Source: Eupeodes corollae
Taxonomy: Eukaryota; Arthropoda; Insecta; Diptera; Syrphidae
DNA length: 64,000 nt
Direction: 5' to 3'
NCBI RefSeq assembly: GCF_945859685.1
Contig: NC_079147.1
Location: 228,714,765-228,778,764 of the forward strand
Shown here one piece after another: positions 61,171-64,000 of this stretch (positions are counted from its first letter, which is position 1; each line of letters begins with the position of its first letter). Under the pieces are notes generated by a model, which made no database searches, was not told where the DNA came from, and saw only the letters and a list, made by a program, of their open reading frames with translations. The position numbers and the translations under genes were made by a program.

Positions 61171-63328
61171 GGAGTAGATACAAATTGTGTTTGTTTTCTG
61201 TCTTCCAAACATTAGAAATGAAAACTGGCTTCAAATTCAAATAAGTTCAAAATATCGTTTCGTTTCCCATTTCCACTCTGGCTATTGTGTATTTTTAACA
61301 GTGTATTTCTCTACCTAAAAAAAGCTAGCTATAGCAGCCGTTAGCTTAGGCTATAAAGTGATTTCTTGTCTTCTACTTTACCTTATACTAGTTATATGTC
61401 ATTAAATCTTCAGAAGGTGAATCAACTACTCACAAATATTCCCACGATCTCATTCTTGAGTTTGATTTCTTCCTATCCACCAGTTGGATGGATTGGATAC
61501 TAAGACTTACTAACCACTCCATTATTCATTATTGCGTAGTTTCATTTGATTTCACTCGCTCAGCGGAAAACAATAAGCGTACACAGCCCCATCAGCCAGC
61601 AGCTCTAAAAGCGGTAATTCAAGAGAACTCCCAACTCTAACTTCAAGTCAGAGAAATTTGTATGATTTTTGTTTTTTTTTTTTTCGTTTGGAATACTATG
61701 CAATTCCAAAGATTTTCTTTTGCTGATAAGTTTGGTCGATCTATGAGATACAGAGATTGGCTCAACTTTAGCCATATAAGTTTTAAGTTTTCCGCCATGG
61801 GAGCGCAGCGGTAGCGGCATCGGCGGTGTGGTTAATGTGGGAAGTGTATATGTACTCCTATGCACCTGATTATTGCGTTTGCTCAGTAGGCCGCACACTG
61901 TAATAACTATTCGATGGTGATCAAGAAAGTGCAAATGCTTGAAGAGGTTTGCAAGCTTTCAATTAATTTCAATACTTCCCTACCTAATCTACGGTTGGAT
62001 GAGTCTGAACTCTTTGATTTTATACCCATGATTTTGGAATAGGTACCCAAGAACCGATGCATCTGTTTTGAATTTACTCGTAGCATAAGATTTATAGACA
62101 TTTAAAAATTGAAAGTAGGCATAAAATGAATAAAATCGAAATTAAAATTATTCAAAATCATCGAATCCCATATGTCATTGATCGGATCACGATCCGCGAT
62201 TATATTGTATAAGGTCCTTCCTTTTTATTATGCAAAATACTAACTCGACATTTATAAAAAGGGGCGAGGATAGTTGAACAACGAGTTTCCGATACTATTA
62301 CCCACAGTTATCAGGACTTATTTACTTTTTTTTCTTTTCTATATTCTCTCTCTCTTGTTTGATATTGATATTCTTTCTATTGTGAAATATGTATAGGATC
62401 TTCTGCACCTTGATTGAATTCTTTCAATCTATTACCACTCAATGGACCTTTACCTATGGGAATTATGCTAATTTGCCTGTTTTGCATATAAATACAGTGC
62501 ATTTGATGGTTTCAGGTATTAAGATTTACTTTCGATTTTCCCACAGGATGCCAAAGATAAAAAATAAATGATCAAATGATTTCACTGAGGTTTATAGGTA
62601 TCTATACCTTTAGACCTACTCAGACTCTCGCACTCTCATGTGCGCTATTCATTTTTTGAAGAAAATAAAAACTCATTTTGTATCAAAAATAAGTCTGATT
62701 AATGATAACAAACTGGAAATAAAGCTGTTTCATATTGACATGAGTATAATTCATACCATATTCACTTGTTTAAATTATTTATTTTAAGGCAAGTATTGGT
62801 TTCAAGCATTATAAGATGTCAGTTGCCCTAAAAGATTGGTTAATTATTCTATCATGGTTAAATTTTGACAATAGCTTGTTGAATGAAGAGAAATAGCACG
62901 TAGTAATCATTTGTTGTCTTTTTACTTGATTATTAAAGGGAAACCCTCAACCAATAAAATTATTAGTACGTATTTAAAATTAAATGAAATATGAGTTATG
63001 AAAAGTTTTACCTTTGTTGCAGGATAAAAACTTTTTAGAAATTATAACTAAATAAATGAAAATTTGATGTTCATTCTAAAAAATTGTAGGTCGCGATAAC
63101 AAGCGATTGAATTTTTAGCTTAAATAAGTCTGAATATAGCTTAAATTGGCGAATATAGAATCTTACATTTACGAGTTTGGCCGGCAATTTGTAAGGGTTT
63201 CAACTAGTTTTGAAATGCTAGCTTCTCATTTTTGTAGCTTTAATAGTTACCTTATTAAATATTAAATTGAAATTAAAGTATTTTGAATCACATGTACAGT
63301 ACAGGGTTTTGCTAGAAGAGCTTTCAAT
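61171..63328. other. Upstream intergenic sequence, no gene supported
   Basis: AT-rich, with a slightly GC-richer patch at 61795-61850 (GCAGCGGTAGCGGCATCGGC) inside a spurious minus-strand frame. A CT-rich run lies at 62342-62356. No mobile element recognised. Confidence 0.4.
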
Positions 63329-64000
63329 TTGATATTAAAAACGAGTTTATTTTATTGTAAGAAAGTATGCAATGAACAGAGAAAAGGGATATCAATCTTG
63401 CAACTGTGTGCAACTCTGAGAACTGCAGATATGGACTTAATTCTTTGTGGAATTAATCATTTTATCCCGAAAAGGGTACAATTTATCAAACCTAAAGAGA
63501 ACTCATGGTTTGATCCGAAAGGGGTTGTAGGCTTCCGGATTTATAAAGCCAACCCCACTGAGGAGAACCGGAATAAGTTCAAACAACCTAGAAAGACCTG
63601 TAACGCTCATATTCGACGAACACAATTTTTGCATGGCCAGAAATTTAGGAAAAAAATACTACAATGTTCTAAAGGTAGTACGAACGTATGAAACACCACG
63701 TCATCCTCGGTTCCAACGCTCGCCTACAATGACACTCCCTATGTAAGCTCGATTGACAAACCAATTTGCTTGCAGCACAGTTTGATGTTAATTCGATGCT
63801 ACCTAAGAGTGTCATGAACCCTCCCGCTCTTGAGAACGTGAACGGTTTTATGGGACAAATCTTCTTTCGCACTCGTACAGTTGCAAGAGTACTGAAAGAC
63901 CTTGACATACACAAATCCGCTGGCCCGGATAGTATTCCCCTATTGTTCTGAAGAGGTGTTTTTCAACGCTTGCAAAACCACTGCGGAAGTTTGTCCATCT
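63329..64000 (+). mobile_element. Non-LTR element, endonuclease-RT linker region, cut by the window edge
   Basis: Translates across frames as CNEQRKGISILQ, FIKPKENSWFDPKGVVGF, YKANPTEENRNKFKQPRKTC, RRTQFLHGQKFRKKILQCSK, NTTSSSVPTLAYNDTLYVSS. It then reads AAQFDVNSMLPKSVMNPPAL, MGQIFFRTRTVARVLKDLDI and HKSAGPDSIPLLF, followed by LAKPLRKFVH-type sequence at the edge. The S-W-FD segment, the V-VLK-LDI-KSAGPD block and the following leucine-rich stretch are the linker before RT domain 1 of jockey-superfamily elements. The RT itself should lie beyond 64000. Frameshifts near 63690 and 63945 mean this copy is probably dead too. Confidence 0.85.

Overview
The window is eukaryotic, AT-rich, almost gene-free DNA from an insect, most likely a non-drosophilid fly (Diptera). 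The one recognisable host gene segment is a 40-codon first coding exon on the minus strand (25309-25428). It ends in a consensus splice donor. Its translation closely resembles the N terminus I remember for the homeodomain transcription factor Cut. This assignment is from memory of the Drosophila protein, not from an alignment. If it is right, positions 1-25308 are the start of a first intron longer than 25 kb, and 25429-64000 is the 5' flank of cut. In Drosophila that flank carries distant tissue enhancers, including the Notch-responsive wing-margin enhancer.

Intron side (1-25308): no further exon is recognisable. It holds dispersed TACCTACC/GGTAGGTA-type short repeats, microsatellites and several private tandem duplications (44-205, 410-700, 7134-7611, 22390-22830). 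It also holds two related arrays (11690-12270 and 16480-18060) built on a shared core like TATCATTGAAACCAAT. A small PIF/Harbinger remnant (23380-23996) has matching terminal repeats, a TTA target duplication and a transposase stub.

Proximal upstream (25429-40600): low-complexity sequence around the presumed 5' UTR and promoter, then a repeat family with ~175-bp internal tandem units. One long forward copy lies at 29540-30950 and a diverged inverted copy at 31085-31690. Several copies of a tRNA-headed SINE follow, one with a 16-bp target duplication and one apparently full length. A striking inverted repeat with 75-bp arms lies at 37156-37330.

Distal upstream (40600-64000): a graveyard of non-LTR retrotransposons on both strands, all decayed by frameshifts and stops. 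Minus-strand reverse transcriptases lie at 41350-42480 and 42600-44070. Jockey-like plus-strand copies lie at 47860-49118, 53080-53675 and 60020-61170, and the 5' portion of another element runs off the right edge from about 63329. The nest at 53080-55940 is the most readable event. An R1-like copy (RNase H plus a TAACCTAACC tail) sits inside a minus-strand reverse transcriptase with a 5-bp duplication, and removing it rejoins the interrupted reading frame. A mariner remnant lies beside it. No intact mobile-element ORF, tRNA gene, rRNA gene or CRISPR array was found.
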